This document shows positions 45,498 through 54,724 of a stretch of DNA of 64,000 nucleotides, piece by piece (the stretch's first letter is position 1; every line of letters starts with the position of its first letter). The notes beneath the pieces were generated by a model. The model was not told the origin of the DNA, did no database searches, and worked only from the letters and a program-made list of their open reading frames with translations. The translations under genes were made by a program, and so were the position numbers. This DNA comes from Nostoc sp. UHCC 0702 (GTDB taxonomy: Bacteria; Cyanobacteriota; Cyanobacteriia; Cyanobacteriales; Nostocaceae), in assembly GCA_017164015.1 (NCBI GenBank), contig CP071065.1, forward strand, positions 4,565,918-4,629,917, read 5' to 3'.

Positions 45498-46281
45498 TGA
45501 AATTTAGCTATGCAATCTAAATGTGTTTTAGTTTAGGACTCCTGTTTGATTTTTGAATAAACGACCTACTCCTCGAAAACGCTGATTCCCTATTCTCTGC
45601 TTACGCAAATAAATTCAAAAATTAAAAATGATATTAAAAATTAATCATCATGCTGAAACCTGATGGATGCTGGAGTTTTTGTTATTATAGGAATCCGATT
45701 TGATTTGTGAAAAAATCTAGGTATATGCTAGGTATATGTAGGGGAGCTAGTTGCACAGCAAGGGTCTCCCGACAGTAGCCCTAGTGGTCTGTCAAAAAGA
45801 TTTTGAGAGGTGGGAAAAGGTTAAGGGGAACTCAAGGCTCTTGCTGCCTATTTGTATTAACACCAAAGTCATACGGTATTATATCATGTCTGGTTGATTA
45901 TAAGTCAATTGCAAGCGTTGCGTAGACGCGAAGCGGCTTCTCGAAGAGTAGCAATCACAAAGACTTTGGGATTGCTACCCTTCTCCCAAAGGGAGACGCT
46001 ACGCGAACGGGAACGCCTTCGGCGAACGCTACCCTTCGTTACGCTCGCTGCGGACATATTATTAAGTAATTTAGCGGACATGATATTAGATGCGATCGCT
46101 AACCAACCTATAATTCAACTGAGTACTGCTACAGCTTCTCAATAAGTCAAAAGTCAAACAAGCCGTCCTTATGTTATGGAAACTGGATTTAGGGCAATTA
46201 GTGCGTAAACAAAAGATAAATATTTTCAGGAAGTAATCTGATAATCTAGGTTTGCAATGTCTATTGAGAGAGAAAGAGTAG
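45498..46281. other. Repeat-rich intergenic stretch before exbB
   Basis: It contains part of the hairpin repeat that truncates the methyltransferase, a TAGGTATATGCTAGGTATATG duplication near 45719-45739 and MITE copy E (45881-46086). The ATG of exbB at 46282 follows an AGAGAGAAAGAG purine run. No gene seen. Confidence 0.5.
45881..46086. mobile_element. MITE-like element, copy E
   Basis: 206 bases with ends ATATCATGTCTGGTTGATTA (left) and, read inward, ATATCATGTCCGCTAAATTA (right). The interior is G+C-richer, with hairpins such as GAGACGCTACGCGAACGGGA, and differs from the other copies. It is the longest copy in the window. Confidence 0.65.
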
Positions 46282-46935
46282 ATGGGAATTAGTGAGCTGT
46301 TTGTAGCGGGTGGCGTGGTCATGTGGCCGCTATTGGGGTTTTCCGTTTTGGGTGTGGCCTTAATTATTGAACGTCTCAGGTTTTGGCTGAGGCTTAACAA
46401 ACGTCAAAGCCGCGTAGTGCGAGAAGTCTTAAATCTCTATCGACATGATAATGTTGTCAGTGCAATGGATAAACTTCAGCAAAATGCAGATTTACCAATA
46501 GCACGGATTTTTCTTGCCGCTTTAGAATTGGAGGAACCAACACCAGAAGAATTTCGTTTGGCATTAGAAAGCGAAGCGCAAGCTGAGATACCAATACTCA
46601 AACGCTTTCAAAACATTTTCGATACAATCATCAGTCTTGCACCCCTTTTGGGTCTTCTCGGCACAGTTTTAGGATTGATAGCCTCGTTTGCCTCTCTCAA
46701 TCTCGGTGATGTAGGAGGTACCAAAACAGGAGGCGTAACCTCTGGGATTAGTGAAGCTTTGGTATCAACAGCATCAGGATTGATAGTTGCTATATTTATA
46801 CTTTTTTTCGCCAATGCCTTCCGGGGATTGTACCAGCGTCAAATAGCACAGATTCAGGAATTCGGCGGACAGCTAGAATTAATCTACCGCCGTCGCTATG
46901 AAAGAGGAGAAAAAACTTATGCGTCTACAAGATGA
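46282..46935 (+). CDS. exbB: ExbB/TolQ/MotA-type proton channel protein
   Basis: 217 residues with three membrane segments (about 8-30, 108-135 and 155-178). The family signature is APLLGLLGTVLGLIASFASL, with GGVTSGISEALVSTASGLIV in the third segment. With ExbD it forms an inner-membrane motor that uses the proton gradient to energise outer-membrane transport via TonB, or a Tol-like process. It overlaps exbD by 17 bases, so translation is coupled. No TonB or TonB-dependent receptor gene is in the window. Confidence 0.93.
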   Translation: MGISELFVAGGVVMWPLLGFSVLGVALIIERLRFWLRLNKRQSRVVREVLNLYRHDNVVSAMDKLQQNADLPIARIFLAALELEEPTPEEFRLALESEAQAEIPILKRFQNIFDTIISLAPLLGLLGTVLGLIASFASLNLGDVGGTKTGGVTSGISEALVSTASGLIVAIFILFFANAFRGLYQRQIAQIQEFGGQLELIYRRRYERGEKTYASTR

Positions 46936-47323
46936 ACCAGATCTGCCAGCACAGATCAACATCGTGCCGATGATTGACGTGATATTTGCAATATTGACGT
47001 TTTTTATCATGTCAACTCTATTTTTAACACGTTCAGAAGGTCTGCCAGTAAATTTACCAAAGGCAGCAACGGCGAAACAACAGCAAGTTCCCACTAAAAT
47101 TACCATTACGGTAGATGAAAAAGGAGAAGTCAGCGTTAACCGGGAACTGATTGCAGTTGAGAATTTGACTCAGCGAGTACGGTCTTTAGTTGGTGCTAAC
47201 CCTGAGAGTTTGGTAATTATTAATGCTGATGAGACTGTGGCTCACGGTAAGGTAGTGGCAGTAATGGATCAGGTACGTCAGGTGCAGGGGGCTAAGTTAG
47301 CGATCGCTACCCAAAAACCTTAA
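46919..47323 (+). CDS. exbD: ExbD/TolR-type biopolymer transport protein
   Basis: 134 residues from ATG 46919, chosen because AGAGGAG lies 10 bases upstream; an in-frame ATG at 46898 is less well placed. Key features are INIVPMIDVIFAILTFF (membrane helix with the proton-carrying Asp in MIDV), a periplasmic domain with VDEKGEVSVNRE, and VIINADETVAHGKVV. It completes the ExbB-ExbD motor. A long stem-loop follows the stop codon. Confidence 0.93.
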   Translation: MRLQDEPDLPAQINIVPMIDVIFAILTFFIMSTLFLTRSEGLPVNLPKAATAKQQQVPTKITITVDEKGEVSVNRELIAVENLTQRVRSLVGANPESLVIINADETVAHGKVVAVMDQVRQVQGAKLAIATQKP

Positions 47324-47328
47324 CTCTT

Positions 47329-47395
47329 AAGAAACACATTTTATAAACCTTATACAGCAAGGCTTTTGCTTAACCAAGAAAAATGTGTTTCTTTC
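47329..47395 (+). terminator. Long stem-loop after exbD
   Basis: A stem AAGAAACACATTTT (47329-47342) / AAAATGTGTTTCTT (47380-47393) followed by TCATATTTTG. The 37-base loop contains a smaller hairpin (AGCAAGGCTTTTGCTT). It starts 5 bases after the exbD stop. Confidence 0.7.
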
Positions 47396-47790
47396 ATATT
47401 TTGCTAGTGCGTAGCCGCGCCCGTTGGGCGCTCACATTTTGCACCTAGCCTTGGCGAGAGCGAAATCGCACGCCACTTGCGCTTTGTCTGTCGCTTAACC
47501 GCGCTCTTCGCAGTGGCTTGGCTATACAAACGCGCGTCCGCCTGCGCGGAAAGCGCGGAAAATCAAGGTTTTCAACCCGCGCAGGCGGTGAGGCCAGCGC
47601 TCTTGGTAGGGTTTCCCGACCCAGGCGACTGGCGATCTCAAGAGCGAAGCGCGAGAAGCGCGAGCGTCACCCGAAGGGTAATTGCACCTTAGCGTTACCT
47701 ATTACCGATTTATTTGTGGATATTTGCTCTCCAATTATCATTTTTAATAGTATTTTAAAATCACGCATCAATATTTTTAGAGGATAGTCC
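47396..47790. other. G+C-rich dispersed repeat block
   Basis: 47405-47680 is much richer in G+C than its surroundings and is built from palindromes (GCGCGTCCGCCTGCGCGG, AACCCGCGCAGGCGG, GAGCGAAGCGCGAGAAGCGC). The part 47524-47590 resembles, in reverse orientation, 59583-59665. Frames read across it are artefacts of composition. Confidence 0.6.
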
Positions 47791-47997
47791 ATGACCATTT
47801 GGGTAAATGAGCAAATAGATCCCTCAGGCATGATTTATGCCTGTATCGCTTGTTGTAATGAGTCTCAAGCCAAAGATTGTCATGAATCCTTTGAGAAAAA
47901 TTTGACTGAGACACAAAAGTCAACAGGTTGGATAGCACGACTGCGGATAGTTGATTCTTGGGATGAAGTTCCAGTTAATGCTTTAAAACTTGATTAA
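47791..47997 (+). CDS. Small conserved-looking cyanobacterial protein
   Basis: 68 residues; AGAGGA at about 47779-47784 is a ribosome site. The sequence (MTIWVNEQIDPSGMIYACIA, three Cys in CIACCNESQAKDC, ending WDEVPVNALKLD) is soluble and resembles short hypothetical proteins of filamentous cyanobacteria, but I cannot name a family. The three clustered cysteines could bind a metal or form disulfides; that is speculation. Stands alone. Confidence 0.6.
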   Translation: MTIWVNEQIDPSGMIYACIACCNESQAKDCHESFEKNLTETQKSTGWIARLRIVDSWDEVPVNALKLD

Positions 47998-48235
47998 TGG
48001 GAATGGGGAATGGGGCATGGAGAATAGGTAAATAATTTAACTCCTAACTCCTAACTCCTAACTCAGCACTTTCAAGGTTAATAAGTGATAAAAATCAGAT
48101 TAAAACTTCAAATTTTATTGAAAAACCCAAAAAAATCTTACTTGTGATATAAATTTAATGATTTTTATCAAGTATTAAGAGTTATCATCGATCCCAAGGA
48201 ATAAATCAACAACTTGCAAAAACCGAATTACTCTA

Positions 48236-48790
48236 GTGAACTATCCTCAAGTTTACATTTCGGAGCAAGGCTGTCCTATTAATTTAGTTGGCAAAACGGG
48301 ACAAGCGGTTCAAATTTCAATTCATCCCCCCAGTCAGTATATCTGTGCCAACCGCGAACGGATATTACCAGATTGGAGACAGCAACCTTTTTTGTGGGTT
48401 GTGATTGTCTTACAACAATCACGATATCAATTGGTGGAATGTACGCCAGAAATAGAATTTGAAAAGGAATACCTACGAGAAAAGTTCATGAGATTTGGCT
48501 GTGACCTAGCCTTTAATTTACGCGATCGCGCTTACTTAGCAGACCTCATAGACCCCCGCACAGGCTATCCTTTACTTTCCCACCCAGGTGCAATTCCTCA
48601 CAACGACACAGCAGTTGTCAAAGCTTTACTGAAATATCCAGTCATCAAAAATAAATGTTGCGTGCTAGTGCATCCTATCTGGGGTGCAGCAGTTTATCCC
48701 AGCATCTTGATCTCAGAAGCACCCCCATTCATCATCGAATCGGTGACAAAAGGTATAGCACCCATGCATGGGTGGAAAGAAGTTAGTTAA
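48236..48790 (+). CDS. MMADHC-like protein (methylmalonic aciduria and homocystinuria type D family)
   Basis: 184 residues, GTG start at 48236. The sequence (VYISEQGCPINLVGKTGQ, ECTPEIEFEKEYLREKFMRF, HPGAIPHNDTAVVKALLKYP, CCVLVHPIWGAAVYP) matches the nitroreductase-like fold annotated as MMADHC in cyanobacteria. In animals this protein routes cobalamin to its two target enzymes; the bacterial function is not established. No cobalamin gene lies nearby and no B12 riboswitch is visible upstream. Confidence 0.75.
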   Translation: MNYPQVYISEQGCPINLVGKTGQAVQISIHPPSQYICANRERILPDWRQQPFLWVVIVLQQSRYQLVECTPEIEFEKEYLREKFMRFGCDLAFNLRDRAYLADLIDPRTGYPLLSHPGAIPHNDTAVVKALLKYPVIKNKCCVLVHPIWGAAVYPSILISEAPPFIIESVTKGIAPMHGWKEVS

Positions 48791-49262
48791 TAGTCAGTTG
48801 TCAGTTGTCAGTAATAATTTTTCAGTTATCTGACTTTCGCAACTAGCACAGTAAATATAGCGCTTCTCACTTCGTTGCAATACAGTCGCAACCTCACCCC
48901 GTATTTGAAGCGCGCAAACACTCCCCTCTCCTTGGTAAGGAGAACCACTGGAAGAGCGCGCTTCGCCGACAGACAAAGCGCAAGTGGCGTGAGGGGTTAG
49001 GGGTGAGGTTGAAAAATGTACTTCACACGACTGAGAACCGCTATAAAGGTTAGGGTTGTCAACAGTTCACAGTCAAAAATCAAGTTTTTTTGGACTAATG
49101 ACTATTGACTAATGACTATTAACAGCTTCAACTAAAAAATTTATGACAATGCGCGTAATTTTTAAGTTATTTTCGCTACCTGTATCTAAATCCTATACAA
49201 AATCGGTGCAGTCAACCTGCACCGATTAAACAATTGAACTTGAATTTTCTCGGACATTTCCC
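48791..49262. other. Intergenic stretch with repeats
   Basis: It has TCAGTTGTCAGT units (48795-48812), a G/C-rich repeat block (about 48890-49010) containing GACAGACAAAGCGCAAGTGG, and TGACTATTGACTAATGACTA units (about 49100-49120). It ends with the terminator at 49201-49227. The 60-residue minus-strand frame here is repeat-derived. Confidence 0.5.
49201..49227 (-). terminator. Terminator of the PIN/TRAM gene
   Basis: An 11-bp perfect stem AATCGGTGCAG / CTGCACCGATT with a 5-base loop; on the minus strand it is followed by TTTTG. It lies 36 bases after the stop codon of the minus-strand gene. Confidence 0.8.
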
Positions 49263-50339
49263 TCACGCTATTGCTGAAGCTTGGGGTTTGGCAAAAATCA
49301 TTCTTCCTGCTGAGGTTTGCAAAGCACTGGTGACTACTACCCGCAATTCACCACCTACATAGCTGCTGCCTTCCTCAACAACTACCATTGTACCGTCGTC
49401 TAGATAGCCGATCCCCTGACTGGGTTCTTTGCCTTCTTTGAGAATTTTTAGGTCAAGGTTATCGCCAGGTAAATAGCTGGGACGGACGGCGTTCACTAAA
49501 TCGTTGACGTTCAACACAGGTACTTTCTGAACACTGGCGACTTTCGATAAGTTGTAGTCGTTGGTTAGTAGTGTACCGCTGATTTCTTGGGCGAAGCGTA
49601 CTAATTTTGCATCGACTGTAGAAATATCTTCGTAGTCAACAGGGTTGATGAGAATGCGTTCTGGATAAGCTTCCCGAATGCGGTTGAGAATCTCTAACCC
49701 CCGCCTTCCCCGCACCCGCTTTTGGTCTTTACTAGCATCGGCGACTTGTTGCAACTCTTGCAAAACAAATTGTGGTACAATAATCTGCCCTTCCAGAAAA
49801 CCTGTTTCTAGTAGTGCTTCTATACGACCATCGATAATACAGCTAGTGTCTAAAACTTTGGTATTGGCAGGTTTTAGCGTTCCTTCCACTATCATTGTTT
49901 CCACGGTGTTGGGATTAATGAACCGCAGTAAGCCCCGTCCGTGGGTATCTGCCAAATTCATCCCAGTGACGGCAAGTATAATGCTACCAACAACTGCTAC
50001 TAGGGGCTTAATAAAGCTAAAGTCTGCTGGAATGGGTAGCAGAAATAGTGGGGCTAACATTAAGTTAGCTAGCAATAACCCAATTACTAAGCCAATGGCA
50101 CGAGTTAAAATGACTTCGAGGGGTAGTTCTCGAACTTGTGCTTCTATGCGACGATATGTGGTTTGAAAGCTGAGTCCGATAGCACCGCCGATAATGGCGG
50201 CAAAGACTGCAACAACTAGGCGTAAAGCTTCCAGGTTTGTCACCCGTTCTAGGGCGCCGTAGGGTAGTAGTTCTATGCTGTAGAACCCTATGCCCGCTGC
50301 TGCTACGATAAATGAGATAATGATAATGGCGTCAAGCAT
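49263..50339 (-). CDS. PIN/TRAM-domain integral membrane protein (YacL family)
   Basis: 358 residues. Four membrane segments (about 3-22, 40-62, 80-102 and 108-128) precede a PIN nuclease domain (about 160-285; KVLDTSCIIDGRI, then LLTNDYNL) and a C-terminal TRAM domain (about 295-352; GIGYLDDGTMVVVEEG). This is the standard layout of the YacL/PIN-TRAM family, thought to be membrane-tethered RNases; their RNA targets are not well known. The start is ATG 50339. The gene is isolated, with a clear terminator. Confidence 0.9.
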   Translation of the reverse strand: MLDAIIIISFIVAAAGIGFYSIELLPYGALERVTNLEALRLVVAVFAAIIGGAIGLSFQTTYRRIEAQVRELPLEVILTRAIGLVIGLLLANLMLAPLFLLPIPADFSFIKPLVAVVGSIILAVTGMNLADTHGRGLLRFINPNTVETMIVEGTLKPANTKVLDTSCIIDGRIEALLETGFLEGQIIVPQFVLQELQQVADASKDQKRVRGRRGLEILNRIREAYPERILINPVDYEDISTVDAKLVRFAQEISGTLLTNDYNLSKVASVQKVPVLNVNDLVNAVRPSYLPGDNLDLKILKEGKEPSQGIGYLDDGTMVVVEEGSSYVGGELRVVVTSALQTSAGRMIFAKPQASAIA

Positions 50340-50592
50340 GGTTGTCTTGTTTTACTGCGATTGTGTTACCCGATAGATAAAGTCAAGTATTTTTCATTTT
50401 CCCAATCAGAGAGATTAATCAATATTTGCTTACATTACGGTTTTGAGCAGGGAATATCTGCAAACATTATAACCAAAGTGTTTTCTGTTAATATTTTTCA
50501 TAATTTTGTAGTAAAACTATAAAAACTTGTAAACAAAGTATTAATTCGCATTATTGGTAATTTTCTCTTGAATTAATTAATTCTTGATCACA

Positions 50593-51786
50593 ATGATTCA
50601 AAAAATTAATGTTTCTCGCCTTGTGAGTTCTGCTTACATACACATTCCCTTTTGCAGACGGCGATGTTTTTATTGTGATTTTCCCGTGTTTGTGGTGGGC
50701 GATCGCGATCGGGGTGAAACATCTGCTACTATCTCCCATTATGTTGAGGTGTTATGTGAAGAAATTGCCATCTCACCAGTCTTTGGTCAACCCCTAAAGA
50801 CAATTTTTTTTGGTGGTGGTACTCCTTCACTGCTATCAATACAGCAGCTAGAACGTATATTAGCAGCTATAGACAAGCATTTTGGCATTGCTTTTGGTGC
50901 GGAAATTTCGATGGAAATTGACCCAGGTACCTTTGATTTAGCGCATATAGCAGGCTATCGTAGCGCAGGTGTGAATCGGGTAAGTCTGGGTCTACAAGCG
51001 TTTCAGGCAGAATTGTTAAAAATTGCTGGGCGATCGCACTCGCTTAGTGACATTTTTACAGCTGTGGAATTAATCCAGCAAGCTGAGATTCCCGAATTCA
51101 GTTTAGACTTAATTTCGGGTTTGCCGCATCAGTCTTTAGATCAGTGGCAACAATCTTTAGATCAAGCCGTAGCGATCGCACCGACTCATATATCTATATA
51201 TGATCTTACCATTGAGCCAGGTACAGCTTTTAATCGTTACTACAAACCTGGTGACAATCCTTTGCCAACGGATGAAACCACAGTCAAAATGTACCAGATG
51301 GGGCAGCAAGTTTTGACGAATGCAGGTTTTGAGCATTATGAAATTTCCAATTATGCCCAAAGAGGACATCAGTGCAGGCATAATCGGGTTTATTGGGAAA
51401 ATCGCCCTTATTATGGCTTTGGTATGGGTGCGGCGAGTTATATAGAGGGGAAACGCTTCACTCGTCCGCGTAAAACTCAGGAGTATTATCAATGGGTGCA
51501 AGATTTAATTGCCAATGGTGGCGTGATTGATTGTCAAGTCACACCACCAGAGGAAATTTTGTTAGAAACCTTAATGTTGGGGTTGCGTTTGGCGGAAGGT
51601 TTGAGTTTAGCCGCCTTAGCAGAGGAATTTGGTGAGGATAAGGTGGTGGAGATTCACCAGTGTTTGCGATCGCATTTTGATCAAGGTTGGGTAGAAGTTG
51701 TAGAAGGGAGATTACGCTTGTGCGATCCCCAAGGATTTTTGTTTTCTAATGTAGTGTTGGCAGATTTATTTAGTGCTTTGGGGTGA
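50593..51786 (+). CDS. hemW: Radical SAM heme chaperone HemW
   Basis: 397 residues from ATG 50593; an in-frame TTG three codons earlier is less likely. The radical-SAM cluster motif is HIPFCRRRCFYCDF (C-x3-C-x2-C), followed by FFGGGTPSLL, EIDPGTFD and a C-terminal HemN domain (HNRVYWENRPYYGFGMGA, then LMLGLRL). The short N-terminus and the motif place it with HemW, which inserts heme into target proteins, rather than with coproporphyrinogen dehydrogenase HemN, which has an extra Cys and a longer N-terminus. It is isolated and followed by TTAGTTG-type repeats and MITE copy F. Confidence 0.85.
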   Translation: MIQKINVSRLVSSAYIHIPFCRRRCFYCDFPVFVVGDRDRGETSATISHYVEVLCEEIAISPVFGQPLKTIFFGGGTPSLLSIQQLERILAAIDKHFGIAFGAEISMEIDPGTFDLAHIAGYRSAGVNRVSLGLQAFQAELLKIAGRSHSLSDIFTAVELIQQAEIPEFSLDLISGLPHQSLDQWQQSLDQAVAIAPTHISIYDLTIEPGTAFNRYYKPGDNPLPTDETTVKMYQMGQQVLTNAGFEHYEISNYAQRGHQCRHNRVYWENRPYYGFGMGAASYIEGKRFTRPRKTQEYYQWVQDLIANGGVIDCQVTPPEEILLETLMLGLRLAEGLSLAALAEEFGEDKVVEIHQCLRSHFDQGWVEVVEGRLRLCDPQGFLFSNVVLADLFSALG

Positions 51787-51841
51787 TTTGTTAGTTGTTA
51801 GTTGTTAGTTGTCAGTTGTCAGTTGTCAGTTGTTAATTGTT

Positions 51842-51990
51842 ATATCAAGTTCGCTTAATTACTTATTAAAACTGAACAACCCCACCCCGCCAAAGCTACG
51901 CTTTTGCTCCCCTCCCCGCGAGTTCGGGGAGGGGTTGGGGGTGGGGTGCAATGACTGTGGGAATTATAACTATTTATCCGAACTTGATAT
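51842..51990. mobile_element. MITE-like element, copy F
   Basis: 149 bases. Ends: ATATCAAGTTCGCTTAATTA (left) and, read inward, ATATCAAGTTCGGATAAATA (right), the best-matching pair of termini in the window. The core has CCAAAGCT, a GGGGAGGGG palindrome and GGGTGCAATGACTGTGGG, as in copies A and C. Flanked by TTAGTTGTCAG-type and TGACTATTGACCA-type 7-base repeats. Confidence 0.75.
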
Positions 51991-52073
51991 TAGTTGTCAT
52001 TCATCACTAACTAATCACCAATGACCATTGACTATTGACCATTGACTAATGACCATTGACTATTGACCATTGA

Positions 52074-52769
52074 CTAAATTGGCAACCGATTAATATCTTT
52101 ATTGCAGCCAATCACTACCATTGCTGAACCACGTTCTAAACGCCTATTTGCTTCAGGATTAATTTGAAATTTGCCATCCTGACTTACAGCAAGTAAATTT
52201 AAACCATAGCGGTTACGAAGTTGCAGTTCGGCAACAGTTTTACCATGAAATTCATCAGGTACAATTAACTCTACAATACTGTTATCTGGGTCGAGGTCAA
52301 ATCGATCTAAAATCGATGGTTTAGTGAGTGTTCGCGCTAAGGCACAACCTGCTTCGTATTCTGGAAATACAACATGATCTGCTCCCACTCGTTTTAACAA
52401 CTTTTGGTGAACTTCGCTAGAGGCTTTGGCAACTACATGGGGTACACCGCCTTCTTTAACATTTAAAGTGGTGATGATACTTTCTTGAATGTAGTTACCA
52501 ATTGCGATAATTACCGTATCAAATTCAAAAATTCCAGCTTCTTTCAGCGCACTAGCTTCAGTTGAGTCTAGTTGTAAAGCATGACCAACTATCTCATCAT
52601 TCAATGCTTCTGATACTCGTTTTTCATCAATATCTGTCGCCAGCACTTGATAACCTAATCTACTTAGTGTTGAACAGACAGATCTACCAAAACGACCTAA
52701 CCCAATTACAGCAAATTGGTGGTTATCTTTACGTAAACTGCGAAAAAAACCTAACGATGAAAGATTCAC
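52074..52769 (-). CDS. ktrA: Potassium-uptake regulatory subunit, KtrA/TrkA family
   Basis: 231 residues. The N-terminal RCK/Rossmann domain (about 17-140) has FAVIGLGRFGRSVCSTL and the acidic residue ATDIDEK for nucleotide binding. The C-terminal RCK_C domain is about 150-228 (FHGKTVAELQLRNRYGLNLL). It forms a ring under the channel KtrB and gates it in response to ATP/ADP or NAD. It is the second gene after ktrB, with a 167-base gap. In cyanobacteria a third subunit (KtrE) has been described; none is recognisable here. Confidence 0.92.
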   Translation of the reverse strand: MNLSSLGFFRSLRKDNHQFAVIGLGRFGRSVCSTLSRLGYQVLATDIDEKRVSEALNDEIVGHALQLDSTEASALKEAGIFEFDTVIIAIGNYIQESIITTLNVKEGGVPHVVAKASSEVHQKLLKRVGADHVVFPEYEAGCALARTLTKPSILDRFDLDPDNSIVELIVPDEFHGKTVAELQLRNRYGLNLLAVSQDGKFQINPEANRRLERGSAMVVIGCNKDINRLPI

Positions 52770-52936
52770 AGTTAATATCCTTGTGTTAACTCCCTGTATT
52801 TAGGGCAAAAAACGGTTAGACCGAATTATTAAAATTTTATTTTTTGCCTAATATTTTATTTTAACAGTTTAGGTAATTATCAGTTGTCAGTTGTCATTAG
52901 TTATTCCCTTTGTTACCAATTCTCAATGCCCAATGC

Positions 52937-54271
52937 TTAGCCAACTAGTAAATTTTCTTCAGGATAGTGAACCCTGCTAGGGCGGGGGTCTCCTAGTACA
53001 GCAGCCATTAGTAGTAAAACACCTACTCTTCCCACATACATTGTGGCAATTAAGATCAGTTTTGCTGCTGTAGAGATGGTTCCAGTGATACCTGTAGAAA
53101 GACCTACCGTAGCAAAGGCTGATACCACTTCAAACAAAATTTGAATAAAATCCAATTGTGGATCTGTCAGAGCAATTAAAATTGTAGCCAGAATTACGGT
53201 AGCTACAGAACCAACTAAAACGCCAACAGCTTTCAAAATTAAAGATATCGCTATTTTCCGGTCATACAATAAAACTTCTTCTTTTCCTTGGAGAATTGCT
53301 TTAGTGCAACTGGTGAGAACTCTCACAGTAGTAGTTTTGATGCCGCCTCCGGTACCGCCTGGGCTTGCACCAAGAAACATCAGGGCAATGGTGATAAATA
53401 GACCAGCAGTGGTCATTTTGCCGATATCAATGGTGTTAAAGCCAGCAGTTCTAGGAGTCACAGATTGAAACCAAGCTACTAATAACTGGTCTATGAAACT
53501 AAGTGAGCCAAATGTTTGAGGATTTCTTGTCTCTATACACAAAAAAGCAATTGTTCCCAAAAATAGAAGTATTAATGTTGTGCTAGTTGCAACTTTAAAG
53601 TCTAGAGAAAATACTAGACATACCTGGCGTTTGAGCAGGCGATCGCGCAACCAAATATACATTTCTAAAATTACCTGATAACCAATTCCCCCAAAGATTA
53701 TTAACAATGTCACAGTGAAAACTACCAAAAAAGATGACTGATAACCAATCAAGTTATCTTTAAATAAACTAAAACCAGCATTATTCCAAGAATTCACACT
53801 ATGAAAAATCGCCAACCAAAGACCTTTATTCCAACCATAATCAGGAACAAATACTGGCAGCAGTAAAAATATTCCTGTGATTTCAAAGATTAATGTTGTG
53901 GCAATAATTGAGCGGATAACTTGGGGGCTGCCATGCATTCCTGGTCGGTCTAAAGCTTGTTGAATGGCGACTTTTTGCCGCAAATCAAACTTGCGCCCAA
54001 TCAGCAGAATCAGAAAGGTGGTGCTTGTCATGTAGCCCAAACCGCCAATTTGAACTAACAGCATAATAAACAACTCACCCCAAAAGGAAAAATAAGTACC
54101 AGGATCAACCACTGATAAACCGGTAACACAAACTGCCGATGTCGAGGTGAACAGCGCCACAATTGGGTCATTCCAACTACCATCGCTAGTGGAGAAAGGC
54201 ATCATCAACAGGATGGTTCCTATGGTGATGACAGCTATAAATCCTAAGCAAACTGTGCGAGGAACAGTCAT
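52937..54271 (-). CDS. ktrB: Potassium/sodium-coupled transporter KtrB (TrkH family)
   Basis: 444 residues from ATG 54271 (a TTG two codons earlier opens the frame). It has four repeats of the M1-P-M2 fold; the four selectivity-loop glycines are in TSTSAVCVTGLSV, NSWNNAGFSLF, SVTPRTAGFNT and AFATVGLSTGI. It imports potassium, usually sodium-dependently, in the plasma membrane and matters for osmotic and salt stress. It is upstream of ktrA and likely cotranscribed. Confidence 0.93.
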   Translation of the reverse strand: MTVPRTVCLGFIAVITIGTILLMMPFSTSDGSWNDPIVALFTSTSAVCVTGLSVVDPGTYFSFWGELFIMLLVQIGGLGYMTSTTFLILLIGRKFDLRQKVAIQQALDRPGMHGSPQVIRSIIATTLIFEITGIFLLLPVFVPDYGWNKGLWLAIFHSVNSWNNAGFSLFKDNLIGYQSSFLVVFTVTLLIIFGGIGYQVILEMYIWLRDRLLKRQVCLVFSLDFKVATSTTLILLFLGTIAFLCIETRNPQTFGSLSFIDQLLVAWFQSVTPRTAGFNTIDIGKMTTAGLFITIALMFLGASPGGTGGGIKTTTVRVLTSCTKAILQGKEEVLLYDRKIAISLILKAVGVLVGSVATVILATILIALTDPQLDFIQILFEVVSAFATVGLSTGITGTISTAAKLILIATMYVGRVGVLLLMAAVLGDPRPSRVHYPEENLLVG

Positions 54272-54394
54272 AAACAATTAAAAATGAAAAATGAAAAATT
54301 CCACAACTTTCTACTAGCGGTTGCTGATGGTAGAACTGAGAAATTCTTTCCAGGAGGAGCAGTGGGTTAACTCAGATATTGCACCTCCCCAATT

Positions 54395-54515
54395 TCCCGC
54401 CAAGAAATAAATTTCTTGGCTAATAGCTAAAGTCAGATAAATCTGACTATGAAAGTGTTTGAGTCCGTTTCAACGGACTTGTGCTATTAGCCAGAGAATT
54501 TATTCTCTGGCGGGA
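54395..54515. repeat. Multi-branch palindromic element
   Basis: Outer arms TCCCGCCA (54395-54402) and TGGCGGGA (54508-54515). Inside, GGCTAATAGC (54418-54427) pairs with GCTATTAGCC (54483-54492). That stem encloses two perfect hairpins: GTCAGAT-aa-ATCTGAC (54432-54447) and AGTCCGTT-tc-AACGGACT (54462-54479). The two shoulders are themselves palindromic: AAGAAAT-aa-ATTTCTT on the left and CCAGAGAAT-tt-ATTCTCTGG on the right. It is non-coding. It could fold as a four-way RNA or a DNA cruciform. Confidence 0.8.
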
Positions 54516-54620
54516 TATAGGGTAGGTGCAAGTTGTTAAGCTGATCTTCTCTGGAACCAAAAACATCCTTATTTAATTAAAAACATACATGGTAGCCTAC
54601 GAATATATTTTTTTAAGGGT

Positions 54621-54724
54621 ACTGGGGACTGGGGACTGGGGACTGGGGACTGGGTACTGGAGACTGGGGACTGGGTACTGGAGACTGGAGACTGGAGACT
54701 GGGGACTGGAGACTGGAGACTGGG
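54621..54724. repeat. Heptamer tandem repeat (ggggact/ggagact)
   Basis: About fourteen units of ACTGGGG with variants ACTGGAG and ACTGGGT, 166 bases before the methyltransferase gene. Same unit type as at 32868 and 35021. Confidence 0.88.

Noticed and set aside
47477..47787. Two G+C-rich plus-strand frames
   Set aside because: They run through palindromic repeat DNA; the frames stay open because of high G+C.
48060..48235. Cobalamin riboswitch before the MMADHC-like gene
   Set aside because: No B12-box or long structured leader is visible in the A+T-rich upstream sequence.
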